Source of the DNA: Paenibacillus ehimensis NBRC 15659
GTDB taxonomy: Bacteria; Bacillota; Bacilli; Paenibacillales; NBRC-103111
Assembly (NCBI RefSeq): GCF_004000785.1
Contig: NZ_BILX01000030.1
Coordinates: forward strand, 1 to 64,000
Direction: 5' to 3'
Length of the DNA: 64,000 bases
Numbering within the stretch: position 1 is the first letter of the stretch; each line of letters starts with the position of its first letter. The position numbers and the translations under genes were made by a program. Below, one piece after another: positions 1-7,744 of this stretch. Below the pieces are notes generated by a model. The model was not told the origin of the DNA, searched no databases, and was given only the letters and a program-made list of their open reading frames with translations.

Positions 1-53
1 ATAGTTTGCTGCAAACCGATTGGAATTTTTTAAACTTCTTGGGGGCGCTTATC

Positions 54-743
54 ATGGAACCGGTAGTGAAGCATGCATGGAATTTATCTGAAATGGATGC
101 AGTCAAACTGCAACAAGAGTTATCTTTAAAAATGATAAGGGAAGATCAACTTGCTGAAGTTAATTATATTGCTGGAGTGGACGTAGCGTATAGTGAACAC
201 AGCGACAAATTAATCGCTGCGATCGTTATTTTAGAAGCAAGTTCATTACATATCATAGAATCGGTTGTGGTGGAAGACACGGTTCATTTTCCTTATATCC
301 CCGGGTTGTTTTCGTTCAGGGAGATTCCTCCGCTGCTTAAGGCGTTCAAGCAAATAAAGAGCGCTCCACAGCTCATTGTCTGCGATGGACAGGGAATGGC
401 CCACCCCAGACGATTCGGACTAGCGAGTCATTTGGGCGTTCTCTTCGACATTCCTGCCATTGGATGTGGAAAAACGAAGTTATTAGGAGAGTTCCAAGAC
501 CCCGGACGAACAAGAGGATCTTCTTCACCATTGGTTGATCATGGCGAGGTGATCGGGGCCGTGTTAAGAACTCAGGATCATATTAAACCTATTTTCGTGT
601 CCATCGGTCATCGTATTTCTTTAGCAACGGCTTGCGAATGGATCTTAAAGCTCTCGCCGAAGTATCGTTTGCCGGAAACAACGCGGCAAGCCGATCAGCT
701 TGTGAATAAAGTTTTAGGCGGTCTTCCAAGAGGTCAAGAATAA
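54..743 (+). CDS. nfi: Endonuclease V (deoxyinosine 3'-endonuclease)
   Basis: A protein of 229 aa that matches the endonuclease V family, which nicks DNA or RNA near deaminated bases such as inosine. The N-terminal GVDVAYS motif carries the first metal-binding Asp. It is followed by the family's strand of hydrophobic residues, a CDGQGMAHPRRFGLASH block and a GCGKTKL block, in the expected order. The reading frame stays open upstream to position 6, but the ATG at 54 is preferred because a GGGGG ribosome site lies just before it. The gene stands alone and ends in a hairpin terminator. Family assignment is secure; its role in repair is inferred from the family. Confidence 0.93.
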   Translation: MEPVVKHAWNLSEMDAVKLQQELSLKMIREDQLAEVNYIAGVDVAYSEHSDKLIAAIVILEASSLHIIESVVVEDTVHFPYIPGLFSFREIPPLLKAFKQIKSAPQLIVCDGQGMAHPRRFGLASHLGVLFDIPAIGCGKTKLLGEFQDPGRTRGSSSPLVDHGEVIGAVLRTQDHIKPIFVSIGHRISLATACEWILKLSPKYRLPETTRQADQLVNKVLGGLPRGQE

Positions 744-749
744 AATGAA

Positions 750-768
750 GGGCGGATTTCCGCCCTAT
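750..768 (+). terminator. Short hairpin after nfi
   Basis: GGGCGGA (750-756) pairs with TCCGCCC (759-765) across a two-base loop, a few bases after the nfi stop. The tail that follows is A/T-rich (TATAAAA) rather than a clean T-run, so termination is probable but not certain. Confidence 0.6.
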
Positions 769-814
769 AAAAGAGTTTAGTGCGTTCTGCGGATCTTCAG
801 ACCGTTTGAAAGTT

Positions 815-1096
815 TCATATTAGGTGTATGCTTGAACCTTTCTTTATCCTCTCGATGTCTACCCTTTCTCTAATATTTAACGCAATAAGAGGAAAGTTGG
901 CAATTGAAAAAGATATACTGACATCCTTAACCTCAAATTCAAAGCATGTCCCGTCTACATTGCTTACTGCTATTTTTGAACCAGCCAAGTTCTTTAATTT
1001 TGTAAGTTGATAAGGATTCGTTTCATCTACACTAATCTTCAGTACCAAACCACGGTCTGGCAGATCAATAACATCTTCTAACCTCATAATTTCCAA
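815..1096 (-). CDS. Small hypothetical protein, about 93 aa
   Basis: I do not recognise a named family. The predicted product is rich in beta-strand-like segments and reads like a small barrel, with phrases such as DLPDRGLVLKIS and NFPLIALNIRE; it has no signal peptide or membrane segment. Two starts are possible: an ATG at 1087 with no close ribosome site, or a TTG at 1096 placed seven bases after GGAAG. I chose the TTG. It lies 14 bp downstream of the DUF2269 gene on the same strand and may be the third gene of the PadR operon. Confidence 0.5.
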   Translation of the reverse strand: MEIMRLEDVIDLPDRGLVLKISVDETNPYQLTKLKNLAGSKIAVSNVDGTCFEFEVKDVSISFSIANFPLIALNIRERVDIERIKKGSSIHLI

Positions 1097-1110
1097 AGAT
1101 CCGCTTCCTC

Positions 1111-1572
1111 TCAGAACGGCTTCACCAGCATCAAGTACAGTACGATCAGCGGAATGATAATGACCAGCGTGCCAAACACATCCCACGTGCGGGAAGCTTT
1201 CCGGTATGCTGCGGTAAGCGCGCCTTCCGCCTCGGCGATGACGCTTTCCTTCATCATTGTCCGTTGGGCGGGAATGAGGAGAGCCCCCCAGATCAAGCCG
1301 CTGAGCACAAACAAGGCTTCCGAAGCCGTCATCCAGTTCAGCTCCGCGAGCGAATATCCGTTCAAGGCGGCCATGATGTGGCCTGTTGCGAGCAGCAGAA
1401 TGACGCCGGGCAGCGTAAACCAGTAATCGGCGTGCATGACATTGCGCGCCACCCGCCGGATGTGGGTCAGATCTTGACCGCGCTCCGCCGACAGCTTCCA
1501 GAACGCCGCCGTAATAATGTTGCCGAGAAACAGCACGGCTCCAAGCACATGCAGAAAAATCAACGCTCCCAT
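1111..1572 (-). CDS. DUF2269-family integral membrane protein
   Basis: A protein of 153 aa with four likely membrane helices, starting GALIFLHVLGAVLFLGNI, which is typical of the DUF2269 family; its biochemical function is unknown. The ATG at 1572 is set by a strong GGAGGAG ribosome site that lies inside the last codons of padR. Only two bases separate the PadR stop from this start, so the two genes are almost certainly translationally coupled. PadR regulators often control a neighbouring membrane protein, which makes this a likely target of the upstream palindrome. Confidence 0.8.
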   Translation of the reverse strand: MGALIFLHVLGAVLFLGNIITAAFWKLSAERGQDLTHIRRVARNVMHADYWFTLPGVILLLATGHIMAALNGYSLAELNWMTASEALFVLSGLIWGALLIPAQRTMMKESVIAEAEGALTAAYRKASRTWDVFGTLVIIIPLIVLYLMLVKPF

Positions 1573-1574
1573 GT

Positions 1575-2114
1575 TCACTTCTCCTCCTTGTGGTGATTGT
1601 CCAGCATTGCCGCGCATTCCAGCAGGGCATCGATTTTGGCTTGATGATAACGGATGCCGATCGTAAGGGAGAGCAGCTGATGCTTGGGCATCTGCAGATG
1701 ATACTGGTCATACATCCCTTGGAGGATGCTCAGCTTCGCTTCGTGCTGTTTGCGGCTTTGTTCGATCCAATCCAGCATCTCGCCCTCATCCATTTTTCCG
1801 CCAAAAAACAGCCTCATGCACACATCGGAGCGCACGTTATCTTCCTCGACCGGCTGCTCGTAATATTGGGCCAGAACGGCTCGGCCGGCTTCCGTAATGG
1901 AATATTCGTTTTTGTTCGGACGGTCCTCCTGTATAATCGTGCGTTTCTCGATGCAGCCTTCCTTCTCCAAATTTTTGAGCGTCGGATAGACGCTGCCGTA
2001 GCTCCCCTCGAAGAAAAAGGAGATCGGCCCTTCAAAATTTTTTTTGATTTCGTATCCGGTCATCGGACGCTTGCTTAATAGGGCAAGAGCGACATATTTG
2101 GCCTGCAGCTGCAT
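1575..2114 (-). CDS. PadR-family transcriptional regulator
   Basis: A protein of 179 aa with the PadR winged-helix N-terminus. It contains YVALALLSKRPMTGYEIKK, then GSVYPTLKNLEKEGCIEKR and the wing segment ending YSITEAGRAVL, followed by a C-terminal helical dimerisation region of the Vir_act_alpha_C type. The ATG at 2114 follows AAGGAGG with good spacing. It is the first gene of a minus-strand unit with the DUF2269 membrane protein. A perfect 27-bp palindrome lies about 30 bp upstream and fits an autoregulatory operator. The inducing signal cannot be read from the sequence. Confidence 0.9.
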   Translation of the reverse strand: MQLQAKYVALALLSKRPMTGYEIKKNFEGPISFFFEGSYGSVYPTLKNLEKEGCIEKRTIIQEDRPNKNEYSITEAGRAVLAQYYEQPVEEDNVRSDVCMRLFFGGKMDEGEMLDWIEQSRKQHEAKLSILQGMYDQYHLQMPKHQLLSLTIGIRYHQAKIDALLECAAMLDNHHKEEK

Positions 2115-2145
2115 CGGCGCAGCCTCCTTTATCGATATAATCATT

Positions 2146-2172
2146 ATTTATATTAATAATATTAATATAAAT
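2146..2172. promoter_or_regulatory. Perfect 27-bp palindrome, probable PadR operator
   Basis: Two 13-base A/T-only arms flank a single central base with no mismatch. The left arm reads ATTTATATTAATA. It lies in the divergent spacing between padR (minus strand) and the FMN reductase gene (plus strand), so it could control both. PadR proteins commonly bind A/T-rich dyads of this size near their own promoter; assignment to this PadR is inference from position. Confidence 0.7.
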
Positions 2173-2292
2173 CGTCTGTGGGGGTTTTGTCCAGTTTTTT
2201 CTTTCTTGCTGCATAACAAAGCATCCCATTTGACTGTGACATTAATGATATGGTTTATAATGCAGATACCGAATGGAAAAAGGGTGAATGAA

Positions 2293-2850
2293 ATGGAACA
2301 ACGAAGTCTGGTAATCCTGGGGATATCCGGAAGTCTGCGCAAGCAATCGTCTAATACACGGTTGCTCTCGTTCGTCGGAGGAATGATGCCAGCCGGTATG
2401 GAGTTTCGCATGTATCAAGGGCTCGCGGATTTGCCGCATTTCAGTCCGGACTTAGACGGTGACGAAGGCCAATTGCATGGGGCGGTGCGCGAATGGCGGG
2501 AGGAGCTGCGAGCGGCGAACGCGATCGTGATCTGTACGCCGGAATATGCGCGAGGAGTGCCGGGCTCGCTCAAGAATGCGCTGGACTGGGTCGTATCCTC
2601 GAGCGAGTTCATGAACATGCCGACGGCGGTCATAAGCGCGTCTCCGCATCCGGATGGCGGCGCTGCAGTGCTGCAATCGCTGACACTGACTCTAAAGATG
2701 ATGAGCGCGGTTATCCCGGACGAAGCATCACTGGCCGTTCCGTTCGTTAGTAAGATGATTGGGCCGGATGGTAACGTGACGGACACGAATACCTTGTCAT
2801 CGCTTCTCAATCTGGTTCAGGCGCTCTCGCAGGCCATAAAGGGCCATTAA
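2293..2850 (+). CDS. NADPH-dependent FMN reductase family protein
   Basis: A protein of 185 aa with a flavodoxin-like fold. The start LVILGISGSLRKQSSNTRLL holds the FMN phosphate-binding loop (GSLRKQSSN). The middle CTPEYARGVPGSLKNALDW is the family's second flavin-contact motif. Such proteins (azoreductase/quinone reductase/chromate reductase type) transfer electrons from NADPH to flavin or quinones in the cytoplasm. The ATG at 2293 follows AAAGGGTG. It is divergent from padR across the palindrome, which may therefore also regulate it. The substrate is not predictable. Confidence 0.9.
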   Translation: MEQRSLVILGISGSLRKQSSNTRLLSFVGGMMPAGMEFRMYQGLADLPHFSPDLDGDEGQLHGAVREWREELRAANAIVICTPEYARGVPGSLKNALDWVVSSSEFMNMPTAVISASPHPDGGAAVLQSLTLTLKMMSAVIPDEASLAVPFVSKMIGPDGNVTDTNTLSSLLNLVQALSQAIKGH

Positions 2851-3206
2851 TCAATATGCAGCTCTGGCCGGTCACTGAGGCAGCACGAAACGCATCGCAT
2901 GACGTTGATCTCCGCGGTGAAAAGGGCTGGGCGGGCTTGACGCCGGAACGCGGACAGAAAACGGCGCTGACGGCGAAACAATCGAATAGAGGAAGGAACG
3001 TAACTCCTTCGACAGGCGGCATCCGTTTGACCTTTGGGTCGGGCGGATGTTTTTTTGACGATAGGGAGCAGGTGGATGCGATGAGCGTTTTAGGCAAAAA
3101 GTGATCTCTTTTGTTCAATCCAGGCAAACGGGGATCGGGCTATACTTTGGGTACGGTTCCCGGGAGCTTATCATTTGAGAACTAAAGTTTTGCAGGAAAG
3201 GAGCGT
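2851..3206 (+). other. Intergenic, terminator plus unexplained sequence
   Basis: The stretch holds a strong terminator at 3020-3056 but no gene I can support. A plus-strand reading frame at 2856-3104 has no family features and runs through the terminator hairpin, so it is probably not real. Confidence 0.5.
3020..3056 (+). terminator. Rho-independent terminator
   Basis: CATCCG (3020-3025) pairs with CGGATG (3044-3049), and an inner GACC (3029-3032) pairs with GGTC (3037-3040). Seven T residues follow at 3050-3056. It lies about 170 bp beyond the FMN reductase stop. Confidence 0.8.
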
Positions 3207-3497
3207 ATGGCTGTGACGGATACGTACCAAGACCGTATCGAAATTTTCGAATTGTTCAACGTTATTGACGGCGACACGGCCGAAGCGTCCGCGCGAGTGC
3301 GCGCTTATCATGTGGGGGCGGGAGACAAAGCGCATTTGTTCGAGGAATCGCTGGCCGCTTTTGAGGCGAAGCTGATACGGACGCGTGAAGGCTGGCGCTT
3401 CAGTCACTTTGCCAAGCCGCTCTATGTGATGCTGGGCACGCAGGAAGTATTCGGGCTCGCAAACCCGCACGAAACCGAAAAAATAACCGAGAACTAA
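3207..3497 (+). pseudogene. SnoaL-like (NTF2 fold) protein with internal deletion
   Basis: The 96-aa frame starts with DRIEIFELF, the usual first helix of SnoaL_4/DUF4440-type proteins. It then jumps directly to the late strands (DGDTAEASARVRAYHV and IRTREGWRFSHF). Family members are normally about 130-150 aa and carry roughly 45-60 residues between these two parts. The gene keeps a good GGAAAGGAG ribosome site and ATG, so a shortened product could be made, but the fold's pocket would be missing. I treat it as an in-frame deletion relic. It sits beside two other broken genes. Confidence 0.6.
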
Positions 3498-3517
3498 AGG
3501 AAAAAGAGGAAAAAACG

Positions 3518-3934
3518 ATGAGCGGACAAGAGATGATCAGACATTTTTTTGAATCGGAAGCCAAGCGGGATATCCAGGCTATGGCGGCCGTAATGGCGGA
3601 CGATATCGTGTACGAGACGCCGTTTGGCCCGGAGGGAGTTACGGACCGCGTTCAGGGAAAAGAAACGTTGGCGCAAATGCTGGATCAGTTTATCGGCAAG
3701 GAGAACGGGATGTACGCTTCCTGAGACATTTACAATATCCGGGTATATTCCGCCAGTGAGTCGGACTTGTTTTTCGTCGAGATGGATGGCAAGGGCGTCG
3801 TGGCGAAGAGCGGGCATCCCTATGAGCAATCCTATATCAGCTTGCTGCGGGTAGAGGGCGGACGAATTACGCTTTGGCGGGAGTACTTCAATCCCATCCG
3901 TCTGCAGGCTGCGCTTGCTTCTCTTCAAGCCTGA
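3518..3934 (+). pseudogene. PhzA/B-like SnoaL protein broken by in-frame TGA
   Basis: The frame opens with an ATG at 3518 and reads a ketosteroid-isomerase-like N-terminus (MIRHFFESEAKRDIQAMAA). It hits TGA at 3722-3724 (codon 69) and then continues in the same frame to TGA at 3932-3934. The second part contains the conserved family C-terminus GRITLWREYFNPIR, as in PhzA/PhzB-type proteins. The total of about 138 codons equals the normal length, so a single nonsense change explains it. Read-through or a sequencing error is the alternative. Confidence 0.75.
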
Positions 3935-3936
3935 CC

Positions 3937-4020
3937 TTTGCAAGGGCGGACGGCTCCGACAAGTCCTCTTTCATCATGGGTGCAACGATCCCGATCGACG
4001 GCGGCAACGTAATAGCGTAA
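3937..4020 (+). pseudogene. C-terminal remnant of a short-chain dehydrogenase
   Basis: The frame ending in TAA at 4018-4020 reads SSFIMGATIPIDGGNVIA, which is the standard end of a classical SDR oxidoreductase (FITGATIPVDGG). No SDR body precedes it, because the SnoaL relic ends within the same bases. It is therefore a stump left by a deletion that removed most of an SDR gene. Confidence 0.7.
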
Positions 4021-4027
4021 CGTAAAC

Positions 4028-4068
4028 AAGCTTCATCTAACGATGCCGGACATCGTCAGATGAAGCTT
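4028..4068. terminator. Strong hairpin, probably bidirectional terminator
   Basis: AAGCTTCATCT (4028-4038) pairs with AGATGAAGCTT (4058-4068), and the inner ACGATG/CATCGT extends the stem. It separates the decayed plus-strand genes from the minus-strand small-protein pair. Confidence 0.75.
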
Positions 4069-4082
4069 TCTTGCTTGCGGCG

Positions 4083-4322
4083 CTATTCCTCTTCCTCCGT
4101 CACCTCGTCCATCCCGACCGCCGCATCGAAGACAGATTCCCCGGGGACGTTGGTTAGGTCTTCCTTTGCCCGAACCTGCCGCTTGATGTTCTCATAAAAG
4201 CTCTGAAACGACTGGTCCAGCAGAGCTTCGCGGTTCGGATCGTCGTTGACGTCGGAATCGACTTCCATGCTTTGGTTATCCTCTGCGCTTCCGTCTGCCG
4301 TTTTGTTGTGATCGGGGGTCAT
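4083..4322 (-). CDS. Acidic 79-aa hypothetical protein
   Basis: No family is recognised. The product is strongly acidic, with a DSDVNDDPN segment in the first half and a VTEEEE tail, and has no membrane helix or signal peptide. It starts at an ATG at 4322 preceded by AAAGGA with nine-base spacing. It lies 25 bp after another tiny protein on the same strand and the pair looks like an operon. The hydrophilic composition resembles small regulatory or spore-associated proteins of bacilli, but this is only a compositional impression. Confidence 0.65.
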   Translation of the reverse strand: MTPDHNKTADGSAEDNQSMEVDSDVNDDPNREALLDQSFQSFYENIKRQVRAKEDLTNVPGESVFDAAVGMDEVTEEEE

Positions 4323-4347
4323 GGCGCCATTCCTTTCGTTCCAGCGG

Positions 4348-4482
4348 TTACTTGTTGTTCAAGTTTCTCAACACTTGGGCCGGCATTTCTTTGCGGTCTT
4401 CCTCGGCTTTCTTCCCTTTGGCTTTATCGTCCGGGTTCGCCGAATTGAACCGGGCTGCGTCCATCCCGTCCATAATATTCAT
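4348..4482 (-). CDS. 44-aa hydrophilic small protein
   Basis: A very short gene with a near-perfect ribosome site (AAAGGAGGG, spacing seven) before the ATG at 4482, and a TAA stop at 4348-4350. The product begins MNIMDGMDAARFNS, has a highly charged middle (DDKAKGKKAEEDRKE) and ends LRNLNNK. The quality of the ribosome site is the main reason to accept it. It precedes the 79-aa acidic protein gene by 25 bp. No family is recognised. Confidence 0.6.
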   Translation of the reverse strand: MNIMDGMDAARFNSANPDDKAKGKKAEEDRKEMPAQVLRNLNNK

Positions 4483-4643
4483 GGGAAATCCCTCCTTTAC
4501 CGATATCATGGCTTTCGCCGGCCGATTTTATTCCGTGGGCTCGCTCGCGGAGCTTCATATAAACTTAACCTCGTTCCAAGCGGATTTATATTATAATGGT
4601 TCAACGAGAAGCAGGCATATTCTTCTAAACTACGAGGTGGAGC

Positions 4644-6632
4644 ATGAACAAGACGGTACGTTCGTTAGGCATCGCGCTGCTGGCGGTTGGCTTGGCCATT
4701 CCGGCATGGAGCGGCAGCATCTCTAGTGTCCGGGCGGAGGCTTCCGGCGGTCCTTCGGTCTCCTTGCTGTATTTCAACGACGGACACGAAATCAGCCCCG
4801 TGACCGACAAGCTCGGCACCCGCGGCGGCGTGGCCCGGGTGAAGACGCTGGTGGACAGCGTAGCGGGAGAGAAAATCGTCGCTTTCGGCGGCGATCTGGG
4901 GGGCGGGACGTTATTCGGCGGCGTCTTCAAAGGGCACCCGATGGTGGAAGCCTTGGGCCGAATTCCGGTCGATGTCGCGAATTTCGGACAGCACGATTTC
5001 GACGCAGGCGTCCCCAATACGCTGGAGCTGATCAAACATTCGCGCTTTCGGTGGATTTCCACCAATTTGGCCGGGAGCGACGGGAAGCCGTTCGGTCAAG
5101 TGCCGGAATATGTTGTCATAGAAAAACAAGGCATCCGCATCGGTATCCTCGGCTTGACAAGCGCCATGGAAACGACAATGCGTGACGAGCGGGTCAAGAG
5201 CCTGAATGTGATCGAATCCGCGCAAAAAGCGGTAGACAAGCTCAAACAAGCAAAAGTGGATATGATCGTAGCGCTGACGCAGGAGCCGGTAGCGGACGAT
5301 AAAGCGCTGCTGGCGGCCGTCCCCGACATCCGGGCGGTCTTTACTGAAGAAGAAGCGGAAGAGAAATCGTTCGTCCATGAGGTCGATGGCGGCAGCCGGC
5401 TGATCTTCTCGCCTCAAGGCAACATGGGATCGATCATCCGGCTAATCGTGAACAAAGAAACCGACGGGACGATCCGCTTGTCCCATGAAATTTTGAAAGT
5501 CGACGAAACCGTCCAAGAGGACAAGCCGCTTGCCGAGATGGCGGCTGATTACCAGGCCAAGCTGGACGCGGAGCTGGGCAAGAAGGTTACTACTTTGGGA
5601 GGCGATTTGCCGTACGGGGATCATCACGAATCCCGTTTCCGGGAAACGGCCATCGGCAATTGGATTGCCGACGCGTACCGCGATTATTACGGGACCGACA
5701 TCGCTTTTGCGAACGGCGGAGGCATTCGGGCGAGCGCCAAAAAAGGCGATTTCACCTTAAAGGACGCCAAGTCGATCTTGCCGTTCGGCAACAAAATTGT
5801 AAAGGCGGAAGCGACCGGAGAGATGGTGCTCAAGGCACTCGAAAACGGAGTTTCCGGAGTGGAGAAGCTGGCGGGCGGCTTTCTGCAGGTTTCCGGCATC
5901 GCCTATGAATACGACGCGGACAAGCCGTCCGGTCAGCGGGTGCGGAACGTTCGAATCGGCGGAAAACCGATCAATAATGACGCCGTCTATACGCTGGCCT
6001 TGTCCAACTATATGTTCACCGGCGGCGACAATTACACGATGTTTGCCGAAGCGAAGCCTCTCGTAGGCGCGGGAGAGGCGCTGACGGATTTTGAATTGCT
6101 GGCGGCGTATGCTTCCAAGCTAAAGCAGGTTCATATCGAGCCGGAGGGGCGGATCGTCGTCAGAGGCTTCGCCGACGTGCCGTCCGGTCATTGGGCGTAT
6201 GCGGCGGTCAAAGGGTTGACCGATGCGGGCGTCATGAGCGGCGCGGGCGAAGGGCGTTTCGCCCCCAACACGGGCTTGTCCCGCAAGGAGGCAGGCGAGA
6301 TGGTGTCCAAGGCGTTGGCCGGGGAAGCGCAAGTTCCGGTGTGGAGCGAGCTGGGGCTGGGCGGCGAAGACATGGCAGCCCCGATTGTGCGGCAGGAGCT
6401 GGCGCTCATCGCCAAATGGCTGTACGGGAAAAAAACAGGCAAAACGCTCCCCGCCGCAGCGAAGTCGCCGTTTGCGGATGATGCGGCGATGCCGGACGGA
6501 ATGAAAGAAGCGGCCGCCGGGCTGGCCCAGCTCGGGCTTGTCGAGGGGCGGCAGCCGAACCAATACGCCCCGAAGGAACAGGCGACGCGTGCGGAATTCG
6601 CCCACTTGGTCTGGAACATCCTCAGCAAATAA
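4644..6632 (+). CDS. SLH-anchored 5'-nucleotidase/metallophosphatase-like protein with altered metal motifs
   Basis: A secreted protein of 662 aa. Residues 1-31 form a signal peptide ending near VRA. A UshA-type metallophosphatase-like domain follows (FNDGHEISP, AFGGDLGGG, FGQHDFDAG). Residues about 310-470 form a 5_nucleot_C domain with the substrate motifs ANGGGIRA and GGDNYTMF. The end carries at least two SLH modules (FADVPSGHWAYAAVKGL near 512, and a last one from SPFADDA), which bind cell-wall polymer. In canonical members the third motif is GNHEFD and a GHSH motif completes the metal site. Here they read GQHDFD (about 115) and TEEEAEE (about 234), so hydrolysis is uncertain. A TATAAT box lies at 4592-4597. 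Confidence 0.88.
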   Translation: MNKTVRSLGIALLAVGLAIPAWSGSISSVRAEASGGPSVSLLYFNDGHEISPVTDKLGTRGGVARVKTLVDSVAGEKIVAFGGDLGGGTLFGGVFKGHPMVEALGRIPVDVANFGQHDFDAGVPNTLELIKHSRFRWISTNLAGSDGKPFGQVPEYVVIEKQGIRIGILGLTSAMETTMRDERVKSLNVIESAQKAVDKLKQAKVDMIVALTQEPVADDKALLAAVPDIRAVFTEEEAEEKSFVHEVDGGSRLIFSPQGNMGSIIRLIVNKETDGTIRLSHEILKVDETVQEDKPLAEMAADYQAKLDAELGKKVTTLGGDLPYGDHHESRFRETAIGNWIADAYRDYYGTDIAFANGGGIRASAKKGDFTLKDAKSILPFGNKIVKAEATGEMVLKALENGVSGVEKLAGGFLQVSGIAYEYDADKPSGQRVRNVRIGGKPINNDAVYTLALSNYMFTGGDNYTMFAEAKPLVGAGEALTDFELLAAYASKLKQVHIEPEGRIVVRGFADVPSGHWAYAAVKGLTDAGVMSGAGEGRFAPNTGLSRKEAGEMVSKALAGEAQVPVWSELGLGGEDMAAPIVRQELALIAKWLYGKKTGKTLPAAAKSPFADDAAMPDGMKEAAAGLAQLGLVEGRQPNQYAPKEQATRAEFAHLVWNILSK

Positions 6633-6644
6633 GTACCTCTATTC

Positions 6645-6692
6645 AAAAACAAGTCAGTGCTCGCCCAGTAAGGCGGCATACGGCTTGTTTTT
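6645..6692 (+). terminator. Terminator after the SLH protein gene
   Basis: AAAAACAAG (6645-6653) pairs with CTTGTTTTT (6684-6692), with an inner CGCC/GGCG stem and a T-run. Confidence 0.75.
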
Positions 6693-6827
6693 TCCATTTT
6701 CAGCATTTATTCAGCTTTCGCTCAACCAACGCTCAGCCCAAACTAAGGTTCCATTAATGTACGGCTCCTATACTTCAAAGTGTAAGTGAAATCAAAAAAA
6801 AATTCGAACTCAAAGGAGACATGAATC

Positions 6828-7574
6828 ATGAAAACATTCGGTAAAAAATTGATGGCAGGAACGATTGCGGCAGGCTTTCTTCTCGGAGGAGCCGGATTGT
6901 ATTACTCTCAGGCATACGCTGCAACGACGGCTACCACGGAAAGCGGAACAACCGCAGACAGCGCGCAGCCGGGGCAAGGACACGGGAAGTTCGGCAAGGG
7001 CGGCTTCGGCCGGGAAGGACACGGCTTCCGCGGCGTCAACATCCTGAAAGAAACGGCCACGCTGCTGAACTTGGATGAGCAGACGCTGATGGACGAGTTG
7101 AAGCAGAACAAGACGCTGGCGCAAGTCGCGCAGGAAAAAGCGGGCCTGACGGAAGACGTCCTCATCCAAAAGCTGACCGAAGCCGAGACGAAGGCGATCG
7201 ACGAAGCGGTGAGCGCGGGCACGATCACGCAGGAGCAGGCAGACAAGCGTAAAGCTGATCTGGCGGACCGCCTGAAGCAAGCCGTGACCGATACGAAGCT
7301 GCCAGGGCATCGCGGCGGCAAGGGCGGTTTCGGAATGCTGGGTAACCCGGAGAATCTGACGAAGATTCTGGGTATTACCCAGCAAGAGCTCACCGACGCG
7401 ATGAAAGCAGGCAAGTCGCTGACCGAAATCGCGCAGGAGAAAGGCATTAGCCGCGACCAGCTGATCAGCCAGATCAAAGCGAACCTGGACGAAGCGATCG
7501 GCAACTTCGTAGACCGCAAGCCGGGACAACGTCCGGCTGCGCCTGCCGCGGATTCCGCTAACAGCGAAGGGTAA
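6828..7574 (+). CDS. Secreted helical-repeat protein
   Basis: A protein of 248 aa with a signal peptide ending around QAYA (residue 31). A low-complexity Gly/His-rich linker (QGHGKFGKGGFGREGHGF) follows. Two related helical modules come next: LNLDEQTLMDELKQNKTLAQ and LGITQQELTDAMKAGKSLTE, each closed by an AQEKG-like turn and a further helix. The repeated L-x-ELxxxxxxGKSLxEIA pattern is common in secreted proteins of Paenibacillus and Bacillus with unknown function. A basic HRGGKGGFG linker separates the modules. It has its own ribosome site (AAAGGAG) and terminator, so it is a single-gene unit. Confidence 0.8.
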   Translation: MKTFGKKLMAGTIAAGFLLGGAGLYYSQAYAATTATTESGTTADSAQPGQGHGKFGKGGFGREGHGFRGVNILKETATLLNLDEQTLMDELKQNKTLAQVAQEKAGLTEDVLIQKLTEAETKAIDEAVSAGTITQEQADKRKADLADRLKQAVTDTKLPGHRGGKGGFGMLGNPENLTKILGITQQELTDAMKAGKSLTEIAQEKGISRDQLISQIKANLDEAIGNFVDRKPGQRPAAPAADSANSEG

Positions 7575-7594
7575 GAAGAAAAGGATGATATGGA

Positions 7595-7632
7595 AAAGAT
7601 CTTGTCTCATTAGTTGAGGCAAGATCTTTTTT
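7595..7632 (+). terminator. Terminator after the helical-repeat gene
   Basis: AAAGATCTTG (7595-7604) pairs exactly with CAAGATCTTT (7620-7629) and is followed by a T-run. Confidence 0.88.
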
Positions 7633-7744
7633 TATACCAATACGCAACTCTCTTTGGGATATTGAATCATAAGATGGTAGAATGTGTATTGGATTAATTT
7701 TGAAAAATAGGCTTATATTTTAATAGGGAACAGGAGTAGATGAA

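Noticed and set aside
2856-3104. 82-codon plus-strand frame after the FMN reductase
   Set aside because: It crosses a strong terminator hairpin and shows no family feature or good ribosome site.
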